Source: Methanolobus psychrotolerans (GTDB taxonomy: Archaea; Halobacteriota; Methanosarcinia; Methanosarcinales; Methanosarcinaceae). Taken from it: a stretch of 32,930 nucleotides of DNA. The notes below the pieces were generated by a model. That model was not told the origin of the DNA. It was given only the letters and a program-made list of their open reading frames with translations, and searched no databases. The DNA is taken from positions 1 through 32,930 of the forward strand of contig NZ_MBKP01000020.1 of assembly GCF_002243045.1 (NCBI RefSeq), written 5' to 3'. Every line of letters begins with the position of its first letter. Positions within the stretch are counted from its first letter, which is position 1. Positions 25,485-32,930 of this stretch are shown piece by piece. The position numbers were made by a program, and so were the translations under genes.

Positions 25485-26646
25485 GCACGTTCACCACCGT
25501 ATCGATCTGCTCTTTTGTGATTACCAGAGGTGGTGCAATACGCAGGACTGTTTCTGAGGTACAGTTCAGGAGAACACCGTTCCTGCGGCCGTAGTCTACA
25601 AGATCTGCGCATTTGCGGTTGAACTGAACACCTATCATCATACCTTTTCCACGGACTTCAACAAGACCATCTGTGGAAAGCTTCTTCAGTTCATTCTGGA
25701 AGTATTCACCCATTTCCTTTGAACGCTGAAGGAGATTTTCCTCACGTATGATCTCAATAGATGCAAAAGCAGCTGCGCAGGCCAGAGGATTGCCTCCAAA
25801 GGTTGCGGCATGCTCGCCACGACCAAAAGAGATTCCTTCACGTGCAGCGATAGCTCCCATCGGGAATCCACCGCCCATTGCCTTGGCCATTGTCATGATA
25901 TCAGGTTCAACACCGAAATGCTCTTTACAGAACCAGGTTCCGGTCCTGCCAAAACCCGTCTGTACCTCATCAAAGATCAGGAGAGTCTCAGTCTCATCAC
26001 ATATCTTGCGAACTTCCTTCATGTAAGCTTCCGATGGTATATTTATGCCACCTTCGCCCTGGATTGGTTCAACTATCACTGCTGCTGTGTTCGAAGTTAT
26101 GGCATCTGAAATTGCCTGTGCATCATTGAATGGAACAAACATCTCTTCCTGCACAAGAGGCTTGAAAGGAGCACGATACATATCCTTATATGTCAGACTC
26201 AGGGCACCCATTGTGCGCCCGTGGAAGGAGTGCTCCACAGCTATAAAATTAGTCTTTTTAGTAGTGACCCTTGCAAGTTTCATTGCAGCTTCCACTGCCT
26301 CAGTGCCCGAGTTACAGAAGAAGACACGGTCCATTCCTGTTATATCTACCAGTTGCTCAGCAAGCTTTGCCTGCGGCTCAGTGTAGTACAGATTAGAAAC
26401 ATGGATCAGCTTTTCTGCCTGCTCCTTTATTGCCTCTACAAGACGTGGGTGACAGTGCCCTACATTGTTCACTGCAATGCCGGCAACACAGTCAACATAT
26501 TCCCGTCCTTCAATATCACAGATAACAGAACCTTTCCCACTGGCGATGACTATTGGCTGGCGGCCATATGTCTGCATAACATATTTTGAATCTTTACTGA
26601 ATATTGATTGTGAATCTGATGAAGATGAAATATAATCCTGTTCCAA
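25471..26646 (-). CDS. argD: Acetylornithine aminotransferase
   Basis: ArgD converts N-acetylglutamate semialdehyde to N-acetylornithine in arginine synthesis; homologues can also use the lysine-path substrate. The 391-residue class III aminotransferase has [42 protein letters not shown] and [13 protein letters not shown], whose Lys (about residue 250) binds PLP. The start is TTG 26646 with GGTG seven bases upstream. An N-terminal stretch rich in Ser ([10 protein letters not shown]) precedes the conserved core and is longer than in many homologues. It is separated from the upstream membrane protein by a terminator hairpin, so it has its own promoter. Confidence 0.95.
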   Translation of the reverse strand: MEQDYISSSSDSQSIFSKDSKYVMQTYGRQPIVIASGKGSVICDIEGREYVDCVAGIAVNNVGHCHPRLVEAIKEQAEKLIHVSNLYYTEPQAKLAEQLVDITGMDRVFFCNSGTEAVEAAMKLARVTTKKTNFIAVEHSFHGRTMGALSLTYKDMYRAPFKPLVQEEMFVPFNDAQAISDAITSNTAAVIVEPIQGEGGINIPSEAYMKEVRKICDETETLLIFDEVQTGFGRTGTWFCKEHFGVEPDIMTMAKAMGGGFPMGAIAAREGISFGRGEHAATFGGNPLACAAAFASIEIIREENLLQRSKEMGEYFQNELKKLSTDGLVEVRGKGMMIGVQFNRKCADLVDYGRRNGVLLNCTSETVLRIAPPLVITKEQIDTVVNVLEQA

Positions 26647-26719
26647 ATTAACACCTTTTCATTATAATATTAGAACCTGTTTTAAATCTGACTATCGATA
26701 CAATGAAAAACAAAAAACA

Positions 26720-26758
26720 AAAGTGATGTAAAACCTCCTGGGAGGTTAAAGATCACTT
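26720..26758 (-). terminator. Hairpin terminator of the 26758 gene
   Basis: AAGTGAT (26721-26727) pairs with ATCACTT (26752-26758), and inside it AACCTC (26732-26737) pairs with GAGGTT (26742-26747) around a CTGG loop. Read on the minus strand, the hairpin is followed by T-rich DNA (TTTTGTTTTTTGTTTTT, 26722-26705). Its outer arm overlaps the stop codon of the small membrane protein gene. Confidence 0.65.
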
Positions 26759-27099
26759 TAAAGGATCCGTCTGTCAGGAACCCTTATCGCTACATAGAGA
26801 TGATAAAGGAAAAGCAGCATTGAAAGCTGGAAAATCGAAAGCATTGTACCTTTTAGTGCATCGTGCTGTGTACTTCCGGTAATTGAATTTACTGTAATGA
26901 ATGCCTCAAAAAGATAAAGAACGAAACCAAATGTAAGGAAAACAAAATACTTTTTGAGATTCTTAAAGGCCACATAAATTCGCGAGCGAATGACATCCGG
27001 ATCTATCTTGAGAAGAAGATAAGATGTCAGCAAAGATAAAATAACTATGCACAGACGAACTGCAAGGTCTATGAAATTGAAAATTCCAATTGAATTCAT
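26758..27099 (-). CDS. Small membrane protein, about four helices
   Basis: The 113-residue product is mostly hydrophobic: helices near residues 8-27, 44-62, 80-94 and 97-108, with short basic loops (KNLKKY). I do not recognise the family. ATG 27099 is preferred over 27105 because GAGGGG lies about six bases before it. It is downstream of the bactofilin-like gene, 59 bases apart on the same strand, and may be co-transcribed with it, which would make it a candidate membrane partner (inference). Confidence 0.75.
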   Translation of the reverse strand: MNSIGIFNFIDLAVRLCIVILSLLTSYLLLKIDPDVIRSRIYVAFKNLKKYFVFLTFGFVLYLFEAFITVNSITGSTQHDALKGTMLSIFQLSMLLFLYHLYVAIRVPDRRIL

Positions 27100-27158
27100 A
27101 ACCATCCCCTCATTATTGTGTGTTTACCCGATATATAACTACTATTACTGTCACTAAA

Positions 27159-27989
27159 TTAAATATCCAGTTCCATCAACTCATTGTCACTTAAAGCAGC
27201 ATCTTCATCGCGCTCAAAGACAATACCAGCTGGCGCGCGCATTACGCCATCCACACGGGCAGTCTCATGGATCTTTACCGACTGGGAATTTATCTCGCCC
27301 AGAACATGCGTTCCGGCAGCAATGTACACATTGCCCCTTGAGATGATATTTCCATGAATTACATTGTCTGTTCCAAGTTTTACATCCTGGATGGTACGTA
27401 TGCTTCCATAAAGTGTGGTTCCGTTTGCCATTTCAAGGGAAGTGGCGCGTATGTTGCCAACAAGCCTGCACTTGCTTCCAATGATAGCATTTGATGGGAC
27501 CTTCATAGAATCCATTGATATTTTGGAGCCATTTGGAATTATCATTGAATTAAGTCCGATGGACTCTACATCATCCTCAAATAATTCACTTAATGCCTTT
27601 TCAACTTCCTCGTCCTTTCCAAGCCTTAAGAGCTCACTTATGTAAAGGAAAAGATAAACTATGACCGGGATTGGATTCCTTACAACTATCCACCCTTTAG
27701 CCTCAAATCCACCGTTTATCTTTACATCATTGCCAATATCAAGGTCACCTTTTACCACTAATTTTCCATCAATTGTGACAAATTCACCTATATAGGCATT
27801 CTTATCTGTTTTAACATTCCCGCCTATCTGTGACCAGATATCTATCCTGGCATCATTGGTAGAGGTCAGATCTCCAGAAAAGACAACCCTCTCACCCAAT
27901 ATTATTGAATGTGCAATGATACCATATCTTATCTCGGAGTGATTGCCAGCAATGACATCCCCATCTACGACTATTGTATGTTCTTCCAT
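27159..27989 (-). CDS. Polymer-forming (bactofilin-like) protein with a central hydrophobic insert
   Basis: The 276-residue protein consists of short hydrophobic strand repeats with Gly/Asn turns (VIAGNHSEIRYG, GNVKTDKNAYIGEFVTIDG, GNIISRGNVYIAAGTHVLG), the pattern of right-handed beta-helix bactofilins. Bactofilins and the related archaeal halofilins form filaments near the membrane and affect cell shape. Here residues 1-98 and about 148-255 are two helix blocks, split by a hydrophobic and helical insert (about 99-145, with NPIPVIVYLFLYISELLRLG), which could dip into or bind the membrane. The acidic C-terminus is probably disordered. ATG 27989 begins MEEHTIVVDG. A filament role is inferred from fold. 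Confidence 0.8.
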   Translation of the reverse strand: MEEHTIVVDGDVIAGNHSEIRYGIIAHSIILGERVVFSGDLTSTNDARIDIWSQIGGNVKTDKNAYIGEFVTIDGKLVVKGDLDIGNDVKINGGFEAKGWIVVRNPIPVIVYLFLYISELLRLGKDEEVEKALSELFEDDVESIGLNSMIIPNGSKISMDSMKVPSNAIIGSKCRLVGNIRATSLEMANGTTLYGSIRTIQDVKLGTDNVIHGNIISRGNVYIAAGTHVLGEINSQSVKIHETARVDGVMRAPAGIVFERDEDAALSDNELMELDI

Positions 27990-28133
27990 CCTTGTATTAT
28001 CTGGAATTACAAATGTCTTAAAAATCTCCTCTTCTATGCTTTCACTCTCCGGTAGGGGATAAACTGTATCAAAGGCATTACTATGACTTTATTTTCATCG
28101 TATTTAATAGATATAGATTTATAAATAGTTATT

Positions 28134-28607
28134 CTAGGATTGTGCTATCCCTCGCCTGACATCAACCGCAGGACCCCTGCCCATACGAATGGCCTCATGA
28201 GGAGATAACAGTAACTGACCAGTTGCCAGGATTTCATCTGAAGCGTCAACAACTATCACTTCATCACCTGCACGGAGGTCAGGGTCCACATCTACCACGT
28301 GTTTGGCAAAAGTAGTCTTACCTTTTGATACAAAAGGTACTGCATCTTCACAAATGACAACCCTTGAGGCAGGTTTTTCAAGCATCCCGTGTAAGGCAAC
28401 AGCACCATCGATACTCAAAGTCAGCATACCATCCTTGGCACGAATGGTTGCCATATGCTTCCCATTATACAGGACCTGTCTGATGCGCTTGGTTTTGGAA
28501 AGCTGGAAAGTAACACCATCAGGAAAAAGAACTTCTCCACAACCTTTTCCGAACTGGATATCGGCCATTATTCTTACTTTTTTGAGATTTTTATCAGCAT
28601 TGCTCAT
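28134..28607 (-). CDS. PUA-domain protein
   Basis: The 157-residue product ends in a PUA domain (about residues 75-150: GKTTFAKHVVDVDPDLRAGDEVIVVD ... ILATGQLLLSP), a fold that binds RNA in archaeosine and pseudouridine enzymes. The N-terminal half (FPDGVTFQLSKTKRIRQVLYNG) resembles the pre-PUA region of stand-alone archaeal PUA proteins. No catalytic domain is present. The start is uncertain: ATG 28607 or ATG 28568 (MADIQFGKGCGEVLF). The gene ends in TAG; readthrough would add only four codons before TAA. RNA binding is likely, the target is unknown. Confidence 0.82.
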   Translation of the reverse strand: MSNADKNLKKVRIMADIQFGKGCGEVLFPDGVTFQLSKTKRIRQVLYNGKHMATIRAKDGMLTLSIDGAVALHGMLEKPASRVVICEDAVPFVSKGKTTFAKHVVDVDPDLRAGDEVIVVDASDEILATGQLLLSPHEAIRMGRGPAVDVRRGIAQS

Positions 28608-28728
28608 AGATGCTAAATAAAGTATAAGTATTAAATTGATAGCGGTTAATTAAGATGGTTGATACGAACTGCTGGCCTTTATGATAGAGAGTTAATATGA
28701 TGAGGTATATAAATAATGTCAAACAGAT

Positions 28729-28738
28729 TTATATATAA
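28729..28738 (+). promoter_or_regulatory. TATA element of the putative small RNA gene
   Basis: TTTATATATA at 28729-28738, preceded by purine-rich AAACAGA (a BRE-like context), is about 25 bases before the hairpin at 28758, the normal archaeal spacing. A second TATA-like sequence lies at 28706-28714. Confidence 0.55.
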
Positions 28739-28756
28739 TAATGACTAATTATAAGT

Positions 28757-28886
28757 TGAGGAAACAGGAACAACTGCTTGTAACTGTATTCAAAGGTATA
28801 GTAACTGTAACCAAGCAAAACCATTCATCCCCTCAAACATGTTCCTGTTTCCTCGTTGCTCAATTATTTGAGTAAAACTGTTTTTT
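28757..28886 (+). ncRNA. Putative structured small RNA with long closing stem and U-rich terminator
   Basis: GAGGAAACAGGAACA (28758-28772) is the perfect complement of TGTTCCTGTTTCCTC (28840-28854). Within it GCTTG (28776-28780) pairs with CAAGC (28812-28816), and ACTGTA (28783-28788) pairs with TATAGT (28797-28802) with one G-U, around an eight-base loop. After the closing stem comes a small hairpin (CTCAA 28859-28863 / TTGAG 28868-28872) and TTTTTT (28881-28886), resembling a terminator. A TATA box lies 25 bases upstream. No protein frame fits. I recognise no known RNA family; the inverted repeat could instead be a transposon remnant (flanked by GTT on both sides). Confidence 0.6.
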
Positions 28887-28917
28887 GGATTTTATGTTAG
28901 TTGGAACCCTATTATTT

Positions 28918-28925
28918 GTTTAATT
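28918..28925. repeat. Target-site duplication, left copy
   Basis: GTTTAATT, identical to 29120-29127, directly abuts the left terminal inverted repeat of the MITE-like element. Confidence 0.75.
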
Positions 28926-29119
28926 GTAACTATTCAGCCTATCCATATCAGCCTATTGATGCTGATTCGGTTAAAATTGAGAAGTTTAGTCCTAAATTAA
29001 TTTGAAATGCAAAACGAAAGCAAGTGGTACAATTAAAATAAATGTAGCGTAAGAAATTCACGTATCAACTTTTTATCACAACGGTTATTGATGGTGATTC
29101 TATCAGGCTGAATAGTTAC
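28926..29119. mobile_element. MITE-like non-autonomous element (194 bp) with 15-bp terminal repeats
   Basis: GTAACTATTCAGCCT (28926-28940) is the exact inverted complement of AGGCTGAATAGTTAC (29105-29119), and the element is flanked by perfect 8-bp duplications. There is no coding frame inside; near the left end ATCAGC (28947-28952) and GCTGAT (28961-28966) form a small hairpin. Ends starting GTAA with 8-bp target duplications are typical of IS66-family elements, so an IS66-type transposase elsewhere is the likely mobiliser (inference). It sits in the gene-free stretch between rtcB and the PUA gene. Confidence 0.75.
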
Positions 29120-29127
29120 GTTTAATT
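29120..29127. repeat. Target-site duplication, right copy
   Basis: GTTTAATT, identical to 28918-28925, directly follows the right terminal inverted repeat. Confidence 0.75.
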
Positions 29128-29169
29128 TATAATTTAAAACATAAAAAAAGGTAGCCAGAATAAACAAAA

Positions 29170-30636
29170 TTAACCTTTGACTACCCCCATTGGAAGGACA
29201 CGTGCAACTTTTGTGGCAATACCAAGGTTGTGTACAACATCAACAACATCACTGCTGGATTTGTATACCTCTGGGGCCTCCTCGGCGATAAGTGAAGGCT
29301 GGGTTGCCCTTACAATGATCCCCTGTGACTTTAACTCTTTCTGAATCTCTTCACCACTCAACTCGTGCTTTGCACTCTTGCGGCTCATGACCCTTCCTGC
29401 ACCATGACAGGCACTGCCAAATGTGATGTCCATTGCTGCAGGGCATCCTTTCAGGATATAGGAGGCTGTGCCCATGCTTCCGGGGATGATGACAGGTTGT
29501 CCTATACTGCGATAATCTTCAGGGACTTCCGGATGACCTGCCGGAAATGCACGTGTGGCACCTTTTCTGTGAACGTAGACCTCTTTCTGTTCACCATCTA
29601 TGGTGTGTTTCTCAAGTTTTGCAACGTTATGAGCAACATCATAAACAAGGTCAAGACCAAGGTCACCAAATTCATCTTTAAAGAAACGGTCAAACACTTC
29701 ACGTGACCAGTGCATTATCACCTGACGGTTGACCCATGCATAGTTTGCCGCACATATCATTGCCTTGAAATAGTCCTGTGCTTCCTCAGACTCAGCAGGA
29801 GCACATGCAAGCTGCTTATCTGGAAGGGTTATCTTATACTTCTTCGAAGCCTGGGCTAGGACCTGCAGATGGTCCGTACATATCTGGTGGCCTGCCCCAC
29901 GGGAACCACAATGAATCATAAAAGTAACCTGGCCTTCCTTAAGACCAAATGCCCTGGCTGCTTCCTCATCATACACCTTATCAACATACTGCACCTCAAG
30001 GAAATGATTGCCGCTTCCAAGGGTCCCAAGCTGTGGCCTTCCCCTTTTGCGGGCCTTTATACTAACCTTTGAAGGATCAGCACCAGGCATTGTACCGTTG
30101 CTCTCACAATGACTTACGTCTGCCTCTACACCATATCCGTTTACAACAGCCCAGCGCACGCCATGTATAAAAATATCATCGAGTTCTTTATCATTGACCC
30201 TTATACGACTCTTTGAGCCAACACCGGAAGGTATGGCTTCAAACAAGGCATCCAACAATTCTGGAAGTTTCGGACGGACATCCCCCTCGGACAGATTGGA
30301 GCGTATGAGGCGCACTCCACAGTTGATATCAAAACCAACCCCCCCGGGGCTTATTACTCCTTTATCCTTATCAAAGGCCGCAACCCCCCCAATAGGGAAA
30401 CCATAACCCAGATGAGCATCAGGCATTGCCATGGAATATTTCTGTATGCCCGGAAGAGAAGCTACGTTTGCAACCTGGTCGAGAGTTTCTTTTTCAAGAA
30501 TATCAAGAAGGGTCTTTGATACAAATATTCTCCCGGGGACATTCATACCAGGTTTAAAGTTTCCGGGCAACTCCCATGTGTTATCATTGATCTTTGTAAG
30601 AATATCATAAACTGAATTTACATTTGCCTCTGACAT
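29170..30636 (-). CDS. rtcB: RNA-splicing ligase RtcB
   Basis: RtcB joins 2',3'-cyclic phosphate or 3'-phosphate ends to 5'-OH ends using GTP and Mn2+, completing tRNA splicing in archaea. Motifs visible include [29 protein letters not shown] (metal Cys), [20 protein letters not shown] and CHGAGR (the guanylylated-His region). About 488 residues, with no intein. The ATG at 30636 is preferred because AGAGGA lies before it; the longer start at 30654 contains that site within its codons. It lies 112 bases downstream of the archease gene on the same strand. Confidence 0.96.
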   Translation of the reverse strand: MSEANVNSVYDILTKINDNTWELPGNFKPGMNVPGRIFVSKTLLDILEKETLDQVANVASLPGIQKYSMAMPDAHLGYGFPIGGVAAFDKDKGVISPGGVGFDINCGVRLIRSNLSEGDVRPKLPELLDALFEAIPSGVGSKSRIRVNDKELDDIFIHGVRWAVVNGYGVEADVSHCESNGTMPGADPSKVSIKARKRGRPQLGTLGSGNHFLEVQYVDKVYDEEAARAFGLKEGQVTFMIHCGSRGAGHQICTDHLQVLAQASKKYKITLPDKQLACAPAESEEAQDYFKAMICAANYAWVNRQVIMHWSREVFDRFFKDEFGDLGLDLVYDVAHNVAKLEKHTIDGEQKEVYVHRKGATRAFPAGHPEVPEDYRSIGQPVIIPGSMGTASYILKGCPAAMDITFGSACHGAGRVMSRKSAKHELSGEEIQKELKSQGIIVRATQPSLIAEEAPEVYKSSSDVVDVVHNLGIATKVARVLPMGVVKG

Positions 30637-30748
30637 AATTATTCCTCTTGCCATATTTGTCCTGTAAAATGTGATATGAAGACTATATGCGCTAATCTTA
30701 TGAATACATTGATAATAAGAAACTGATAAAACTGGTATGCAACGATAT

Positions 30749-31192
30749 TCAGGTATCCACAGTTGCCTGTATCATCCAGCCTTCATCCCTCTGTTCTATT
30801 ATCATGTCGTTGTATGTGGCCGCTTTTACTTCAGTATCAAACACATGGACCGAATGGTCGATGGTTTCCCCAAACAAGGTTGCATATATAGAGCATTCTT
30901 CATCACTAACATTAAGCTCATTGACCTTTATGCGGCCAAATACCATTTCATCAACCTCAAAAACAAAAAGTATCTCTGAAAGCCAGTCAAAGAGAAGACT
31001 ATCGATATCATTGGCAGCCAGTTTAATATTCACCGACAAAGTGTTCTTCACTGAACCTGTATCGACCATGACATTGAGCATGGCAAGGGCAGCGTTTTCG
31101 AAAGCTTCACCAAGGCTTTTTCCGTAAGCCCTGAATTTGGCATCTGCTGTGTGTTCCAGATACTCAAAGTCTTTGCCCATATAAGATGACAT
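30749..31192 (-). CDS. Archease, RtcB-activating protein
   Basis: Archease speeds RtcB guanylylation and broadens its nucleotide use. The 147-residue product has the family's [23 protein letters not shown] segment split across residues 13-35 and an acidic, mainly beta-strand remainder. The family normally ends in a conserved Asp-Ile pair; here the last residues are ATVDT, so the final hydrophobic is replaced. The start is ATG 31192 or, four codons later, 31180. It precedes rtcB in the direction of transcription, the usual functional pairing. Confidence 0.93.
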   Translation of the reverse strand: MSSYMGKDFEYLEHTADAKFRAYGKSLGEAFENAALAMLNVMVDTGSVKNTLSVNIKLAANDIDSLLFDWLSEILFVFEVDEMVFGRIKVNELNVSDEECSIYATLFGETIDHSVHVFDTEVKAATYNDMIIEQRDEGWMIQATVDT

Positions 31193-31250
31193 GAACCTTA
31201 ATTGACCTTGGTATAATTAAATTAGCTCCTCAAGGTCATTATGAGATACG

Positions 31251-31862
31251 TCATTTGAGCTGTTTCCATATATGCACTATGCGCTGGAAAGCAGTTATGT
31301 GGCTACCTGCTCCGATGACTATGATCATCCAGCCAAGAGATGAGAAACCGTATAGTTCAGAAGGATAAACAAAATAGACCACTGAAGAAAGCATGATAAG
31401 CACCAGTCTGTCAGCCCTTCCGATGATACCACCATAATATCTCCCAAGATGAAGTGCCTGCGCCTGTGTACCAAGATAACTTGTGAGCAGCACACCTACT
31501 ATAGTTACAACGCCTATCTGCCAATCCACGTACCCGCCAAAGAAGATGCCACAAATTATGAATACATCAGAATAACGGTCTATGACATGGTCAAGGAAGT
31601 CACCCCTTGCACTGGCTACGTTGAGATAGCGCGCCATCAGACCATCCACTGCATCAAGCAGAGAATTGAACGCAACCAGCAGCCCGGCTACCAGCACAAG
31701 AAGCGGATCAAAGGCTGAGTAGTAGTAAAGAAAGCCTGCAAATGCTGCAAACAAAAGTGAGAGCATTGAAATAGCATTTGGTGAGATGCCTGCATCTGCG
31801 GTAATCTTTGCCAGGGGCTCAAGTACTTTTGATGCTACGGGTCTTAAAGCATTGAATGTCAT
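31251..31862 (-). CDS. CDP-alcohol phosphotransferase, probable archaetidylinositol phosphate synthase
   Basis: The family joins a CDP-activated archaeal lipid to an inositol phosphate or similar head group. The complete signature is DAVDGLMARYLNVASARG followed by DFLDHVIDRYSD (about residues 69-99). There are about six membrane helices. The 203-residue length and N-terminal LRPVASKVLEPLAKITADAG match the archaeal archaetidylinositol-phosphate synthase group rather than PssA at 23360. Substrate is by family resemblance. It lies 58 bases upstream of archease on the same strand and has no clear functional tie to it. Confidence 0.85.
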   Translation of the reverse strand: MTFNALRPVASKVLEPLAKITADAGISPNAISMLSLLFAAFAGFLYYYSAFDPLLVLVAGLLVAFNSLLDAVDGLMARYLNVASARGDFLDHVIDRYSDVFIICGIFFGGYVDWQIGVVTIVGVLLTSYLGTQAQALHLGRYYGGIIGRADRLVLIMLSSVVYFVYPSELYGFSSLGWMIIVIGAGSHITAFQRIVHIWKQLK

Positions 31863-31916
31863 GAATATTGTACCAAATGAGCATTTTTATGATTTAACGT
31901 TTTCCGGGAAAAACAT

Positions 31917-32474
31917 CTAACTACTTTTTTTTGCAAGGTCATACCAGTATTTTATCTTACATGAATGCTCAACCTGAGTTGTCAGCACATATGCCTCATC
32001 GAGAATCTTACCAATGGCAAAAGTGCCGTGACTATAGATAATAGATGCCTTGTGTGATGCAAGGGATGTCGCAAGGTTCTGCGCAAGTTCATCAGAACCG
32101 ATGCCACCTTTTACAATAGGCACTTCCCCCAGGAAATACTGCCCTTCACTGTCAGCAGGAGTTATACTATCACCTTCGGCCAGCAAGGAAAGCGTTACAG
32201 CAAATGGACAGTGCGCATGAACTATGGCAAGTGCCGGAGTGTTCCTGTATATTGCCCTGTGGACAATGGTCTCGGAAGATGCGATCATATCAAGTGCGCA
32301 CGATCCGTCCAGACTCACTTCTACAACACGATCCTCTGTGATCTCGTCCAGCGCGCATCCACTCCGTGTGATGAGCATACGGTTACCAACCCTTACACTA
32401 ATGTTCCCAAAGTGGGATTCCACCAGCCCGTTTTCAACAAGTTTTTTTCCGATCCTTGATATTTCACGCCACAT
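31917..32474 (-). CDS. Class II aldolase, L-fuculose-phosphate aldolase type
   Basis: The 185-residue protein has the class II aldolase zinc site: Glu in SSETIVHRAIY, the pair of His in VHAHCPFAVTL and a distal His in TTQVEHSCKIKYWY. In methanogens homologues of MJ1418 make lactaldehyde for the F420 path, so that role is plausible, but sugar-phosphate cleavage or 5-methylthioribulose-like substrates cannot be ruled out. ATG 32474 gives MWREISRIGKKLV. The gene ends in TAG; readthrough would add about ten codons. It is transcribed away from the tRNA gene. Confidence 0.87.
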   Translation of the reverse strand: MWREISRIGKKLVENGLVESHFGNISVRVGNRMLITRSGCALDEITEDRVVEVSLDGSCALDMIASSETIVHRAIYRNTPALAIVHAHCPFAVTLSLLAEGDSITPADSEGQYFLGEVPIVKGGIGSDELAQNLATSLASHKASIIYSHGTFAIGKILDEAYVLTTQVEHSCKIKYWYDLAKKSS

Positions 32475-32542
32475 ATGACATCTCCGGCTAATGTGCTACC
32501 ATAAAATTTATCTCCTATTATGCTATGTAAGGGAATACCTTC

Positions 32543-32550
32543 CATAAATA
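32543..32550 (+). promoter_or_regulatory. TATA box of tRNA-Thr
   Basis: CATAAATA at 32543-32550 lies about 26 bases before the tRNA 5' end, the normal archaeal distance. Confidence 0.6.
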
Positions 32551-32572
32551 GATGTGGAATAAGCATCACAGC

Positions 32573-32646
32573 GCCTCGATGGCTCAGCCCGGCAGAGCGA
32601 GTGATTTGTAATCACTAGGTCGCGTGTTCAAATCACGCTCGAGGCT
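32573..32646 (+). tRNA. tRNA-Thr (anticodon TGT)
   Basis: A full cloverleaf can be drawn: acceptor GCCTCGA (32573-32579) with TCGAGGC (32639-32645) and discriminator T; D stem GCTC/GAGC; anticodon stem AGTGA/TCACT around loop TTTGTAA, anticodon TGT; five-base variable loop; T stem GCGTG/CACGC with TTCAAAT. CCA is not encoded. No intron is present. Confidence 0.96.
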
Positions 32647-32816
32647 TCTGGTACTTTTTAAAATATGACTTAAACCCACAAGATTTTGAATTGAAAATTA
32701 ATTCCTACTTAATACTATATCTACAATATCCCCTGATGCCGCATTTATCACATATAGGATTGGTGTTGAGACATATGCTACCACCCTCCAACCCAAAATA
32801 TTTATCGTTCCCCATC

Positions 32817-32930
32817 TGTCAACGGCGGTTTACTTTTCCCCACTTTCGTCGGTCTAAAATTCCCCACCTTAAGATATAAAATTACCCCCCCCCCCCACAT
32901 ACTTAATTAAATCTTACAGTTTTCCACTCT
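32817..32930. mobile_element. Probable terminal region of an IS21-family element
   Basis: TGTC at 32817 is followed by two imperfect 20-base direct repeats, 32824-32843 and 32848-32867 (15 of 20 identical), each ending TTCCCCAC. Repeated CCCCAC blocks next to a TGT terminus are the end structure of IS21-type elements. A run of 12 C follows at 32885-32896. The window stops before any transposase gene, so the family call rests on end structure alone. Bases 32647-32816 hold nothing recognisable. Confidence 0.5.

Noticed and set aside
28758-28854. Second MITE with 15-bp ends and GTT duplications
   Set aside because: A 3-bp match can be chance, the ends resemble no known family, and the TATA box and terminator around it fit an RNA gene better. 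Kept only as an alternative.
32691-32879. 62-codon plus-strand frame after the tRNA
   Set aside because: It has no ribosome binding site, its codons run through the IS21-like repeats, and its composition is not protein-like.
1-32930. CRISPR array, rRNA genes, toxin-antitoxin or defence island
   Set aside because: No regularly spaced repeats, cas genes, rRNA sequences or defence-gene signatures were seen.

Overview
The window looks like chromosome of a methylotrophic methanogenic archaeon of the Methanosarcinaceae (Methanolobus/Methanococcoides-like; genus is inference). Reasons: a euryarchaeal fla (arl) archaellum cluster, archaeal AlaS, PriL, PCNA and TFS, the archaeal pterin enzyme MptD, an RtcB/archease pair, an archaeosortase with archaeal phospholipid-headgroup enzymes, a PEF-CTERM surface protein, AT-rich TATA-type promoters and GGTGA/GAGG ribosome binding sites. 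Most genes end in TAA or TGA. Four end in TAG, which matters because this family can decode UAG as pyrrolysine.

Layout. 1-272: 3' end of a transposase. 422-6771 (minus): archaellum motor operon flaD/E-F-G-H-I-J without an archaellin gene. 6888-7955: THUMP-like methyltransferase with an interrupted 5' end. 7949-10909 (minus): a lone receiver domain, a RecA-like/receiver fusion without a P-loop, and a tandem KaiC/RecA-like ATPase. 10924-13698: alaS. 13699-14829: a structured leader and two unknown small genes, then surE. 15726-16804 (minus): moaA and a 49-residue conserved small protein; divergent from them is cbiA/cfbB. 18211-18609: long AT-rich gap before a secreted PEF-CTERM protein. 19229-21857 (minus): information-processing block of Nudix, TFS, PCNA and PriL. 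21924-24390: artA-pssD-pssA-mptD operon. 24387-26646 (minus): argD-hisC. 26758-28607 (minus): small membrane protein, bactofilin-like protein, PUA protein. 28608-29169: a gene-free region with a probable small RNA gene and a MITE-like element. 29170-31192 (minus): archease and RtcB. 31251-32474 (minus): CDP-alcohol phosphotransferase and a FucA-type aldolase. 32573-32646: tRNA-Thr(TGT). From about 32817: what looks like the end of an IS21-type element.

How the genes work together: the fla genes encode the archaellum motor and export platform, and the adjacent receiver and KaiC-like proteins are candidate regulators of it. ArtA, PssD and PssA form the module linked in haloarchaea to cleavage and lipid anchoring of surface proteins. 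PCNA, PriL and TFS serve replication and transcription; archease activates RtcB for tRNA splicing and RNA repair.

The least explained parts are the non-coding signals: a possible alternative-pairing leader before 14025, a promoter-hairpin-terminator unit at 28729-28886, a 194-bp terminal-repeat element with perfect 8-bp target duplications, and a flaI/flaJ junction where the two genes are in the same frame and separated only by one UAG codon.
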